Below are positions 1 to 10,690 of a stretch of DNA of 64,000 bases, one piece after another (position 1 is the first letter of the stretch; the number at the start of each line of letters is the position of its first letter). This DNA is from Blasia pusilla (lineage: Eukaryota; Marchantiophyta; Marchantiopsida; Blasiales), in assembly GCA_050084515.1 (NCBI GenBank), contig CM114271.1, forward strand, positions 66,774,001 through 66,838,000. Direction: 5' to 3'. The notes beneath the pieces are model-generated. The model saw only the letters and a program-made list of their open reading frames with translations, did not search any database and was not told the origin of the DNA. The translations under genes and the position numbers were made by a program.

Positions 1-1399
1 CATCGCTGTCATCGAATACGTAGAAACACACAAGGAACCATACTAACTCGTAGCATTGAAACATCGAGACAATCGAGTTCCAAAATAACATCATCCCACA
101 CATGTGTATGTCTCGTAACCAAATACATCAACGATGCTCTTAGCATCGTGATAAAAGCCAATATCCCAAATAACTATCCAACGCCCAGAAATCCCTCACA
201 CATGTAGGGCAAAAGACCAGAATGGGTAACTTGAATAAATGTCTGTGTCGCTCCTCAAAAATTGCAAACTCAACCCCAACTCGATCGTAAAGACAACTAC
301 ACCAATCAACAAGTCGTACTCATCTGGAAATGACGATGCTTAAACCTTTTCAATATGTAATGCAGCTATAGCGATACGATCTGGCGATGGCGGCACAGAA
401 CGGCTTCAAATAGCACGGCACTCGGTGATGAGACACAAAAATCCGTGGCATTCCCTGCATCATAAGAAATATATCCTCTGCTCCCTAATGATGGAGCCAC
501 TCCGCTATCGAGATGGTGCGGGTGCGGTTACAAACCACAAAGTGCGGCAATCAAGCGGGCGTTGCTGCTACCGGCTTCATGGTATGCTACTGAATCTTTG
601 TCCATCAACTATAAATCACAAGGCATAGTACAAGAAACTCAAATCTTGATCGTCACAAATAGTTGTTCAACCAGCAACAAGGAAATAACTACAATCAATG
701 GTGGTCAAATCAATAGCAACAAGATGTGGTGAGAAACCGTGTTTGATGCCAAAATAGACGGTTGATACAACCGGCGGCATGCGATGCCGACATTGAATAG
801 TAACGGTAATCTAGGCAACGGTAGCTAATATAGTGGTAATCGCAATTAGGTCGCAATCGCGTGATGAGGTAGACGGCATAGCAACACAACGCACATGTAG
901 AGCAATAGGACGCGACTAAGTGTAGCCTACTTCAACCAGTCATGGTCGATGTCAACTATTACTAGGGCAGCCTGTAGTAGCCGCAACGGATAATACGGTT
1001 GAAGGAGGAGCCTACAACAAAACGGATGGAGGGCTAACTATGATAGATGGTATAACTTCATAGTGGCAACGAAACCGGTGGAACATCGACCACCGAACTG
1101 ATGGTAGTAGGACGACTGGTCGGGGCAACCCTTAGGTTGACGGCAACCACAACGTCTTGGGGTACATCGGCCCCCTCGACGTGTAAGGGTCAGGTTCCAT
1201 GGATGGGAGGTCACGGCAACCATGAGGGATCGTCAATTTTTGTGCGCCCAAAAGTTATGGACGCACAAATGGTCTCGTGTCTTGGCAAACCTAAGTAAAT
1301 CATATCTGATGGTTATGACCAATAACTACTATGTTTCATCTCTTTCCGCTACATTCCATCAAATCATGTTAGGATTGCAATTTAAGCTTTAGATGTGTT
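1..1399. other. Unassigned intergenic DNA
   Basis: No convincing gene is visible. Frames are broken on both strands and no protein family is recognisable. The only structure I can place is a stretch at about 1196-1275 that resembles the repeat at 33.3-33.8 kb (listed separately). Both contain a phrase like gtgcgc-c-aaa followed by an inverted gcgca-gaaat block. Confidence 0.5.
1196..1275 (+). repeat. Fragment of dispersed repeat C
   Basis: This stretch matches 33603-33690 at many positions. The shared features are a 'ccatgggcgggaggtc'-like start, a 'cggcaaccat-agggatcg' middle, and the run tttttgtgcgcccaaaa. It is a short diverged member of the repeat whose two fuller copies lie at 33.3-33.8 kb. 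Confidence 0.5.
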
Positions 1400-2893
1400 A
1401 AAGATTTAGAAACATAATGTAAACTTGTTGCAAGAGATAATGAGAAAAAAAGCACGAGTTTACCAAAGTGTGCTTTGCTCCTACATAACCACGCCTTCCA
1501 TTGGAATTGGGCTTCTCCACCTTTGAGCGCTTGGCCTTCATACGCTTAGATTTGTTTTGTCCTTCGGAAGACAACCAATATGATTTCAAACTTTCCCAAC
1601 TCTAAGGATTCACATCCGGAGGAGAGGGATATTCGGGAGAGCATCCTGCCTCTATCCACGTCCTCTTCAATTGAGCCCTCTCTCTCTTCATTAGTTCTTG
1701 GAGAGAGTTTCCCCAAAAATTCTCACTAAGTTCACCCTCCGTGTATTCATAAAGGGCATCAACATCCCTACGCACAACTTTCAAATCTGCATATGTTTGT
1801 TTAGCAACATCAACAATGTTGATGTCTAAGTGTCAATGCACTGCAACCTTTACTTCATCGTACCAACTACTTTTTCCGCCACAACCATATACTATCTTAC
1901 CCTCTGTTGTGACCTCAACCAAAAGTTTTAGCCCAGCTCGCTCTCGAATCTTGCTAGCTGCCTTCCATGCATTATAATCCATCTTTCTCTTCATCCGTTT
2001 AATAGATGATTCTACAACAACAATTTCCCACTTCTATACTTTAGAAAAATCAGAATCCCTCTCCTTACTATATGGTACAATCAGACATAATATAACCCCA
2101 GTAATACAGTGACTTATCTTACCAAGCGGACCAGGTTGGTGATTAGTTGGTGGAACCTGTGAGGCAAGTCCAGGATTTGGGGCAAAGAAATGTCCACCAA
2201 AGAAGCCAGGGGGTTGGCCCCATCTAGGAGGAATAGAACCTGCATGCCATACTTCAATATGCATTAACAATATGCTTATAAGGGCTCATGGAGCCCTCAA
2301 AAAATGACCCCTTGTTCAAACTTCTAACTTCATGAAATAGTATGGGAGGTGTTTAGGATCCTTTTGAGTACCTGACATGCCCGAAGGTCATTGTGTGGGC
2401 ATCTGGAACCCTGGGTACATCCCAAGAATCGGCCATTGTAGGACTCCGGGAAGATGGGAAAGTGGATTCTTCTCGCTTTCTTTTTGCTTCTTGCCTGGAC
2501 TAGGACGCTATCGCCAAACAATTTCATCTAAGCGAGTCATTTTAGTATTTGCAAGAAAGAAGCTATGAACGAATAAAGTACTATGCAAGTATTTCAATGT
2601 TTGCAATTAAGAGACTTGTTACTTACACATTCTTCACCCGCCTTGCCACGATTCTTCTTATGCCTTAATGGAGACTTCCCCTTGGCTACTCGAATCTGTT
2701 CTAAACCTTCATGGGAAGATTCTTGAGGTGTTGCATCATAGTCTTTATCAAACTCAATATTACTACTGAATCCTTTCTCTTCATCATTTGATGAGTCTTC
2801 CGACATAACTTTTTTTGTGCAACACTCCGAGTATACATAATATTTTATATAAATATAAGATATTAAAAAAAATTTAGTAAATAAACCATACAA
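1400..2893 (-). pseudogene. Decayed coding remnant, possibly plant transposase_24 (En/Spm-associated) type
   Basis: Read on the minus strand, several broken open segments follow one another. About 2893-2640 encodes an acidic, serine-rich stretch (SEDSSNDEEKGF). About 2270-2100 encodes a proline/glycine-rich stretch (PPRWGQPPGFFGG). About 2000-1410 encodes a basic and acidic domain with KIRERAGLKLL, then LKVVRRDVDALYEYTEGEL, then SWESLKSYWLSSEGQNKSKR, then YVGAKHTL. The last part (W-x2-L-x3-W, S-R-x-K-x2-R-x-K, then a GA-K-HT signature) resembles the plant transposase_24/Ptta domain carried by CACTA (En/Spm) elements. Stop codons after DVNP and near 1835 break the frame, so it is not functional as it stands. 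The family assignment is tentative. An ordinary host pseudogene is possible. Confidence 0.35.
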
Positions 2894-3044
2894 AGAATTA
2901 TATACTCATAGTCTACAAATACGATAGAAAAAAATACTACAAATAATCATACAAATCGTAATAATTAACTAATTTTAACATTCTTCTCTACATAAGAAAC
3001 ATTTACTTTGATTTAATACATATTTTCTACTCCAATATACATAT

Positions 3045-3459
3045 GTTATGTACAAGGTTGCACGAACATGCTGAACGGGTCTCCCATCTGAGTTTTTCTT
3101 GGTACGCTTGGGATGCAAGAATAGGTACAAGCAAGGATCAAACACTTGTGCAGGCTACAAGCCCGAGTGTAGTTGGCATCAAGCCTGCACTAGCCTATAG
3201 AGGTCTCTAAGTCCACCCTCTATGGGCCTATTGCAGGCGAATGTGGACCAAGTGAGCTCGATGCAAGCCTCTGCATGCTATGTGCAGGCTATGTAACGGG
3301 TGACAAGAATGGGAGATAGGTTTCCGGATTGGATACGGACTGATTGAGCCCAGGTCTACGTTGTAGGCGGGGCAGCCTGGGCGCAGGCCACGGGAATCCA
3401 CTCCTGCATAGATATGTTTGCGGACACGGATTTTGTCCATGTACAACCTTGGTTATGTA
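3045..3459. mobile_element. Non-autonomous hAT-like element with perfect 8-bp target duplication
   Basis: The element body is 3053-3451 (399 bp). It opens with CAAGGTTGCA and closes with TGTACAACCTTG, an inverted terminal pair. The flanks 3045-3052 and 3452-3459 both read gttatgta, a perfect 8-bp direct duplication. Ends starting CA-GG with 8-bp duplications are the hallmark of the hAT superfamily. No transposase is encoded, and interior ORFs are short and unrelated. The interior is GC-richer than its surroundings and has repeated gcaggc/gcctgca words and a 'ggacacggattttgtccat' end segment shared with the other copies in the window. Confidence 0.8.
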
Positions 3460-4750
3460 GAACCAAACATAACATAACCAAACTCGAGACAAACAAGAAA
3501 TCGTACAAACCATCCAATATAGAGAAAGATAAAACATCTGAGTTTTAGATTCGAAACTTAATCCTATAGCCACTCAAAAAACATCTAAACCTACATAGAA
3601 GTAACAAATACCAAGCAAGTAGTGATGATACATTACCCTTTACCAAGAATAGGAGAAGAGAGCAACTACGATAGTATTTACTTTTCTAACCTATCAAGTA
3701 AATTAAATTTAGTGGATACAACTAAACCAAACCCCTTCAAGAACAAATATAGACTACAATGCAAAATCAACTACATATAGGAGGTAATGTAGCACATATA
3801 TATTACCCTCAACCAAGCATGGGACAAGAGATCAACCTAGTCTTAATCTAATCTTACTTAAAATAATAGCAATTAAGTCTAGTGGACACAAATATTAACC
3901 CCACATCATGTGAATACTGAGTTGGCACATTGTGTGCACATTGCACAAAAATGTACCTATGGCCAACTCCTAACATATATTGTGAAATACGAGGACTAAG
4001 TTGGGGTCATAAATATGAGGTCCTTTTTCATTTTTTATCAAATAGCTTACCTGAATTGAGTAAACTTCAAAATTTTCCTTATGCCTTTATAAATATCGAT
4101 TCTTTGAGAAAAAAACTACTCAATTTTTTCATCAAGAAATGGTAGATAACACAAAAATTTGGCTCTTGAGTCCCTTTCCAATTGACCTCACAATATAGAG
4201 GAAATGACTTCATCTTGATGTAAATGGGTGGGTAACATAACTATATTACATAAATAAAATAAGATGTGGAACTCATCTAAAGTATCAGGAGGGGGCTTAG
4301 AGAGTTGAAGAACACCAAGGTCATACCCATCTAGAGGAGAAGGAGATAAGAGAGAATCCACTAAAATCAAAGCTCACCAATTACAGAGGATGTAAACATT
4401 TATAGATTTTCTACAATCAAGGGCCCCTCTACCATAGAGGGGTCCTTAAGTCCCCCAACGGAACACCGGCTATGCATGATTGCTCATGGGGAAGAATAAG
4501 TGATTAAATGAACTTATCTAGTTGCCCTGGAAAATGCTAGGATATGGATTAGTCAAGTATGTAAATTTTTTTTAAAAAGATAGAAAAAATATTGGGAATC
4601 CTTACATGTCTATTTTATAGAGGCATGCATCTCAAGGTGGATGTACATCCATATATGTTTCAATCATAATTGGATGCTGAAGTATGTGTGTTTCATTGTA
4701 AAACATGGGCTAAACATGTAGCACTTTTCCAAATCACTTTCCTTGTAATT
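3460..4750. other. AT-rich intergenic DNA with one small hairpin
   Basis: No gene is recognisable. A stem-loop lies at about 4420-4446, where gggcccctcta is followed by a 3-nt loop and tagaggggtcc. It sits just before a pyrimidine-rich stretch but has no identifiable partner gene, so I assign it no function. Confidence 0.4.
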
Positions 4751-5072
4751 TACTCGTCTACACTATGAAGGGAGGATGGTTTATTGATTTGCAAACACCT
4801 ATGTGATTGACACATGGCAATGGGGAAATAAGAAAGTATTTTAATATCATGGGTAGGAAAAAATTTATTTTGAATTTTTTAGAAACACGACTATTGGAAT
4901 TGTGCATAGCACGAGTTGTACACTAGTCTATACTATCATAGGAGAACATTTCTTCATTTGTAAATACCTCTTTCATTAACACATGAAAATGAGGCAATAA
5001 AAAAATATTTTGGTAATACAAGGAAAAAAAAGTCTAAATCATGATCGGTCCCGTGCATAGCTCAGGTCCAAT
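4751..5072. repeat. Diverged tandem duplication, about 170-bp unit
   Basis: Two successive units align: 4751-4920 and 4921-5072. Both run through 'cta-actat---gga', 'att-gtaaa(c)acct', 'att-acacatg-aaatg-gg-aata', a run of a's with tatttt, and end in a 'gtgcatag' word. Each unit ends in a Helitron-like hairpin word (gtgcatagcac; cccgtgcatag), so the duplication may have involved a Helitron terminus. Confidence 0.5.
4902..4926 (+). mobile_element. Helitron-like 3' terminus
   Basis: A short palindrome, gtgcatagcac (4902-4912), is followed about 10 nt later by CTAG (4923-4926) and then T. Plant Helitrons end in a hairpin followed by CTRR and insert before T. No matching 5' TC end was identified, and the hairpin is short, so this is a candidate only. 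Confidence 0.35.
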
Positions 5073-5075
5073 GGT

Positions 5076-6008
5076 TTTTAGGCTTGAGGTCATCCTCCTT
5101 AGAAAATTGTGATATCGAGCTGCTATAGCGGCTAAAAGACTCTAATATTAAAAGTTCTCCTCTTGGACATCTTCCCATCCCCTAGAACCTCCTCAACCTC
5201 TAGTACAACATCCACATGGATATTTGGGATGCCACTAGGAAACTTTGTGCTCCCCTCCTCATGCAAGTGTAGCATCTAATGATGACATATACATACAAGT
5301 TAGTTTTAGTTCCCAAAACACACATCACCTTGAAAAGTTAATTATAGATATTGGAAATGATTCCCTAACTTACCAAGGTCAAGAGTATATCCCAATCTGC
5401 AAACACCTACTCGCATATCTTCTTTCTATAACAAATATTGTCAAGAATGCATAAATTAAATTCACTATTGGGATGTTGGCTCACTCGATTGGGCATGTCC
5501 TTGACCCTAGGGTTGAAGAAGGACTTCCTTGCTCCCTCACAAATCCGCCCCCAACTCCCTTGTAACCTTATTCCACTCCCCATGGATAGAAAATGAAGGA
5601 AAGTCTTTTAGAGAGAATAAAAATTAACAAGACTTTGTTGTGTTTGGGTCTAAAAATAATCAAAAGGAGGCATTAGAGCCCAAAAACCACTAGTCTAATT
5701 GTCATTGGGCTCTAATGGAAAGGTGGAAAATCATGAGGTGTTTCGGCAGATAACTCGACAACTTTTCATTTTTCAAGTGTTTTGTAAATTAATTGCAAGA
5801 CCCCTATGAGTATGGTCTCGAATATCAAAGGTCCAATCCAAGAGTTACCTTAAAGAACTTTGAGAGAACACTTTGAGTCCATATACTCGTAAAAAAACTC
5901 CATTTTCTATCACGTCTTGCGACTTTTTCTAATCTTTTGCTTATACGTAAATTTGAGGAGTAACATATCTGAATTCTTTGGTTGGGAGATCGTATTAATA
6001 GTATTAAT
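5076..6008. other. Unassigned stretch upstream of the Helitron coding remnant
   Basis: It is AT-rich with no recognisable gene. It lies directly 5' of the Helitron coding homology and could be the element's leader, but no TC-type 5' end was located with confidence. Confidence 0.4.
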
Positions 6009-8829
6009 GGCTGTTATAGCATTGGACATATGGATCATGCATGTTCAACTTGCCAAGCGCTTCATTGGAAGTGTGAAAGAGTGAAGTCGTCAAAGTTCCC
6101 AAACTCTCATTTTGGGATGTGTTGTGAGCACGGTAAGGCTTAATTACTATATTTGAAGACTTCAACTCCTTTTACGTTTGAGCTGATTTCAGGTGTTACA
6201 TCAAATGGTATGCATTTTTTTTTGCGTAATGCACGTGTCTATAATTGCGCACTTCAATTGGCATCCACTAGAGCACATGTTATAGAGCATGGCGATGGCG
6301 CATGAAACTTGAGGATTCCATGTGGTATTTATTATACTATTGGACCTCTTATTGTAAGGTTGAGTGTTTCTCCTCAATTTGCACAAATTCATATATATAT
6401 ATTCATGATGATGAGTATCAAATTGAACAAAGGAGAAGGATTATGAATCAAGATAATCATGATCAATTAAGGGTTACGATTTAAAGGGGATTACAAGACA
6501 TGTTACATGTGTATAATCCATAAGTTGCTCTCTTTTGATGCATGGACAAGGATCCATGTAATTCCAATTTTCATACTGTTCTAAAGAGTAGTAAGCAAGG
6601 GCTTGATGCAAAACAACACACACTGCCTATTGCTTTGGAGATTTCTGCTATCATACCGGGAGACGGAAGTGAGCCAAGAAAAGCATGTGATATTATCATT
6701 TCTTTACAAGGAGGAGGGATTTGTCAAATGTCGAACTTGAGTAAGGCCTCTATTCTATTTCACTTTGTATTTCTTTTTTGTATGGTGAAGTTAGTTGGCA
6801 TTTTGACATACCTATAGGTGCGGGTAATCTTAAAAGAAATGCGATGAGAAGAGGGCATGTTGTAATGGAGGAGGATGGAGGTGACGATGTTGACCATTAT
6901 GTACTAGAAGGAATAAAAGAAGAGCAACTTCAAGGTGGAGAACCGACTAATGAAGCAAGTTCAAAGACTATCATTGCTCTACAAATTGAATTTGCTTCAT
7001 TTCAACTTCAAGCACAAGCTAATGCTAAAGATCATAAGAGGTTGTTGAGGTTGGGTTGTCTTACTCAAGAATATATGGTAAATATGTACGCAAGTTTTGA
7101 GATGAAAAAATTAACTTGGATACAGCTACATTTAAGTGAGTTTAGAGTTGATTTATTTTAAGGTGTGAGAGATACTATGATTAAGAATGATAATGATGTT
7201 CATGCCATAGGGAGACGAGCATCAAATATGAAGGTTTGTATTTTCACACTTTGATGATCAAGATGATGATTTTACCTTCCTCTTTTATAGGAGGACCTCC
7301 ACACGTGCATCAATTGTATCATGATGTCATGCCAATTTTAAGACACTTTGGGAAGCCATACGACTTTTTTCTTGTGATTTGCAACCTTAAGTGGCCAAAG
7401 ATTACTTCTGTTGTACGTCATGGTCAAAAAACCTCATATTGTCTTGACTTAGTTGTACTTTTTTTCCAACAAAAGAAGAAAGAGTTATTGAGGCTTATAG
7501 TGGAGAAGCATATTTAGGGCGAGTTGTGAGTTATATTCATGTAGTGGAGTTTCAAAAGAGGGGTCTACCACATGTGCATTTGTTTTATTATTCTTGCCTC
7601 GGAGGATAAGTCAAGGACAACCTCTGATTTTGATGATATTATATTTGTTGAGATTTCTGATTCGACTAATTATTCGAAACTTTACTCGATTGAGAGAAAT
7701 TTTATGAAACATGGACCTTGTGAAATACTTCATCCTAGTGCGCCATGTACAACAAAAAATTGTTCAAAGGGCTACCCAATTGATTTTACATCTATGACAA
7801 TGGAGAGTGAGGATATATGGTTAACCTATTTATAAGCGGTAATCTTGTTTACCTTTGATATATATTTTTTTCATTCTATTTTTTCAATTTTTCTTCAAGT
7901 ACAAAGATATTCTTATATTTTTTTTATGTAGATGTGATAATGGAAAGTCGATTAATAAGTCAAATCATGACTTTGATAATTTTGGGGTGGTTTCCTATAA
8001 TGCGATATTATGTACCTTTTTATATTGTCACATCAATTTGAAGATAACTAATAGCATATTGATAGTGAAACACTTTTATAAATATGTATAACAAGGATCA
8101 GATGCCATATCTTATACCTTTGCAAAAAGTACAACAACAAAAAATGTTATTGATGAACCATCGTTATACCTTGATGCGAGGTATGTTGGATTTCTATTTT
8201 TACTATAGTATTTTAAAATTATTTTAGAATATTAAAAGGTTGGATTTTGACTATATTTTCTTTTTTTGTTTATGAAGGTATGTTTCAAAAAATTTGCGAA
8301 GGTATGTGGAAAATTTTCAAGTTCAGTCTACAGGTTGAGCAACCAAGTATTATAAGATTAATTTTTCATCTATAGATAACCAGATGGTATATTTTTCATG
8401 ATTGAGATTTATTGGGTAATATTCTTAAGCGGAGTAAGGAGACCACTCTCATGGAATGGTTTGCAACTAATATTTCCGATCCTACGGCTTGACTACACCT
8501 TTATTTAGAATTCCCTTCTCATTATTTTTGGAACAAGAAATGGCTTCAACGTACACGTCGAAGAAAAGGATGTGGATACCCATTGGACATTTGTCTATGA
8601 TAACCCATATGAACTTTCTCTTATATGTATACATCTTATTTGTATAAAAATATTTTAGTTAATGTAATAGAATGATTTATATTTGTTAATATATATTTAT
8701 TGTAAAATTATGTAGGTTAAGGGGAGCGTCATTAGTTATGATTAATTATCCATAATATGAGAGGAGCTTAATCATATGAAGATTTGAGAACGATTGATGA
8801 TGTCATCTATCCTACTTTTAAAGAAATTA

Positions 8830-8907
8830 CTATTCAGATGGGACTTTGGGTCTAGCAACAAGGAGATTTTTCCCTAAATAGCTAGACCCAAAATCCCATC
8901 TGAATAG
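8830..8907. repeat. Snap-back inverted duplication inside the Helitron
   Basis: The left arm 8830-8856 and right arm 8881-8907 are 27 bp each and complementary with one mismatch, separated by 24 bp. The left arm is Helitron coding sequence (reads TIQMGLW in the element's frame), so the right arm is a reversed copy. A second forward copy of the loop-side sequence (aaggagat-tttt) follows the right arm. Confidence 0.85.
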
Positions 8908-9726
8908 AGAGACAAAAAGGAGATATTTTCTTTTTTGAAGAAGCGGTTGAATTTCACATTAATCACTCCTTACGTCTACTATTCACTATCATTCTTTTAT
9001 ACAACATGTAGTCTATACTTGGTGTGATGTGGGAATGTTTCTTAGTTCCATTGATAAAAGACCTTTTACATCAAAGGTGTGAGGTAATATGCATGCCTTA
9101 TTTTAAATTATGATTTACTTAATTTTTTTATGTTTTTTATTGATTTCTTTCATCTTTAAGTTTTTTTTGGCAATTTTCTATAAGAATTATGATTCTCGCT
9201 CTCGCTTTGGAAATTTTAAAAAAAATCATCTTTCTTTATTGGAGGTCTATCTCCATCTTCAAGATCATGGTAAGAGTATTTCGGATTTTCTCGACATGTC
9301 TCAACCTGAATTTTTTGCGTAGGATCTATCAATCTCGTGCTTAAGGGAAGAAAAGCTTTGCTATGATTTGTAATATGCTTGCAAAACTTATTGAATGAGG
9401 AGAGACCTCTTTGAATTATGGACAACGAGCTATTTGGGATGCTATCCGTCTTCTTTTTGAGGAGGTGTTAAATGATGTGTAATCTTCTGTAAGTAAATTT
9501 CATTTATGTTATATTCTTGATAGATTTTATCTAAATTCCCCTTTCTTTTAAATATCTTGTTGCTAATTATGGTTTCCTTAGGCAAATTTTTTCTTGGTTG
9601 ATAGTACTGGTGGAATAGGAAAAACATTTCTATACAATCTTCTTCTTGCTAGGGTACGAAGAAAGAGTAATATAGCTCTTGTAGTTGCATCTTTGAGGAT
9701 CGTTGCTTTATTATTAGATGGAGGGT

Positions 9727-10371
9727 CATTGTTGCTTAAAAAAAAACAAGTCCATCCCTAGGACAAACATGGATGGACATGTCCACAGACATAGATTACA
9801 AGAGGTGGGGCCTATATTTATAGTTTATGATGGAAAGTAGGGCAAGGTTGAGTGGGGCAATAAGGAGGGAGGGAGTGGGGGTTGAGGGAGGAGGGAGGAA
9901 GAAACACGAAAGTATAAAGCTTGTAGGCGAGTGGGAGGAATAAGAAAGAAGGGGAAGGTGGGTCCCATATGGATACACAAAAGGACAAGTCCATCCTTAG
10001 GACGGATATGGACAGACAAGTTGTGACATGTCCACGGACATGGGTTCTACGAGGTGGGACTTATAGTCCACGATGGAAGGCAAGGCAAGGATGAGTAGAG
10101 TAGTGAGGGAGGAGTGAGTAGAGGTGGAGGGAGGAAGAAATAGGGGAGTATGGAACATGAAGTAAGGGGGATAAAAAAGAAGGGAAATATGACGCCCATA
10201 TGGACAAGTCCCTCCATAGGACGAACATAACTTCACAGACATGGACATGTCCACGGACACGGACTTTGTCCACATGCAACATTGACATCGACAAGTCCTT
10301 CCATAGGACGGATATAAGTCCACGGACATGGACATGTTGGTGGACACGAACTCTGTCCACATGCAACCTTA
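9727..10371. mobile_element. hAT-like element with internal tandem duplications, inserted in Helitron helicase
   Basis: The left end cattgttgc matches the catggttg end of the copy at 55974. The right end is ccacatgcaacctta. Helitron coding sequence stops at the left edge (LLLDGG) and resumes just right of it (LHSQFKIPI), which fixes this as an insertion. The interior contains two tandem copies of a roughly 240-bp unit (about 9746-9985 and 9986-10200) and two of a roughly 85-bp unit ending ccacatgcaac (10200-10290 and 10291-10371). Candidate 8-bp duplications (tggagggt / tgaagacg) match at only 4 of 8 positions. Confidence 0.65.
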
Positions 10372-10690
10372 TGAAGACGCAGATTACATTCTCAATTCAA
10401 GATTCCAATTTAGATACATGAATCATCCACTTACAAGTAAGTTTATGTTTGAGACTTTGCTAGCATTTTACGTCCTTCCTTGATATTATGTTTTCATTCT
10501 TTTCTTTATATGTATATATATAATGAATCAATGGTTGCTTATTTTTTTATTTGTTGTGTGTAATAGTTTTATAGCCTATCAGTTAATAGTCAGTTAGCAT
10601 GCCTTATAAAAAATTGCAAAATTGATCATATGGGATGAAGCCCCTATAACCCATCGTCACGCATGGCATTCATTCTCTCTGACTTGTTTC

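Larger units (their letters stand above)
6009..10680 (+). pseudogene. Degenerate Helitron replicase-helicase (RepHel), split by a hAT-like insertion
   Basis: In three forward frames the pieces appear in Helitron order. They are the N-terminal CSTCQALHW zinc-like segment (about 6045), NARVYNCALQLAS (6225), FAQIHIYI (6380), YGEVSWHFDIP (6780), LPSSFIGGPPHVHQLYHD (7270, Helitron_like_N domain), VEFQKRGLPHVHLF with the HxH Rep motif (7550-7585), MKHGPC...CSKGYPIDF (7710-7790), VKHFYKYV (8065-8090), FPSHYFWNKKW (8515), SYEDLRTIDDVIYPTFKE (8780), then the PIF1-type helicase with Walker A GGIGKT (9609-9626). The frame is cut at 9727 by a hAT-like element and resumes at 10385 with LHSQFKIPI, followed by a probable intron and LIIWDEAP (about 10622). 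Many stops and shifts show it is inactive. It appears to end near 10.68 kb. Confidence 0.85.

Noticed and set aside
9796-10366. Overlapping proline/serine-rich frames of about 60-120 residues on the minus strand
   Set aside because: They are translations of the tandem repeats of the hAT-like element. Similar frames recur in its other copies at 15.7, 56.0 and 57.5 kb.
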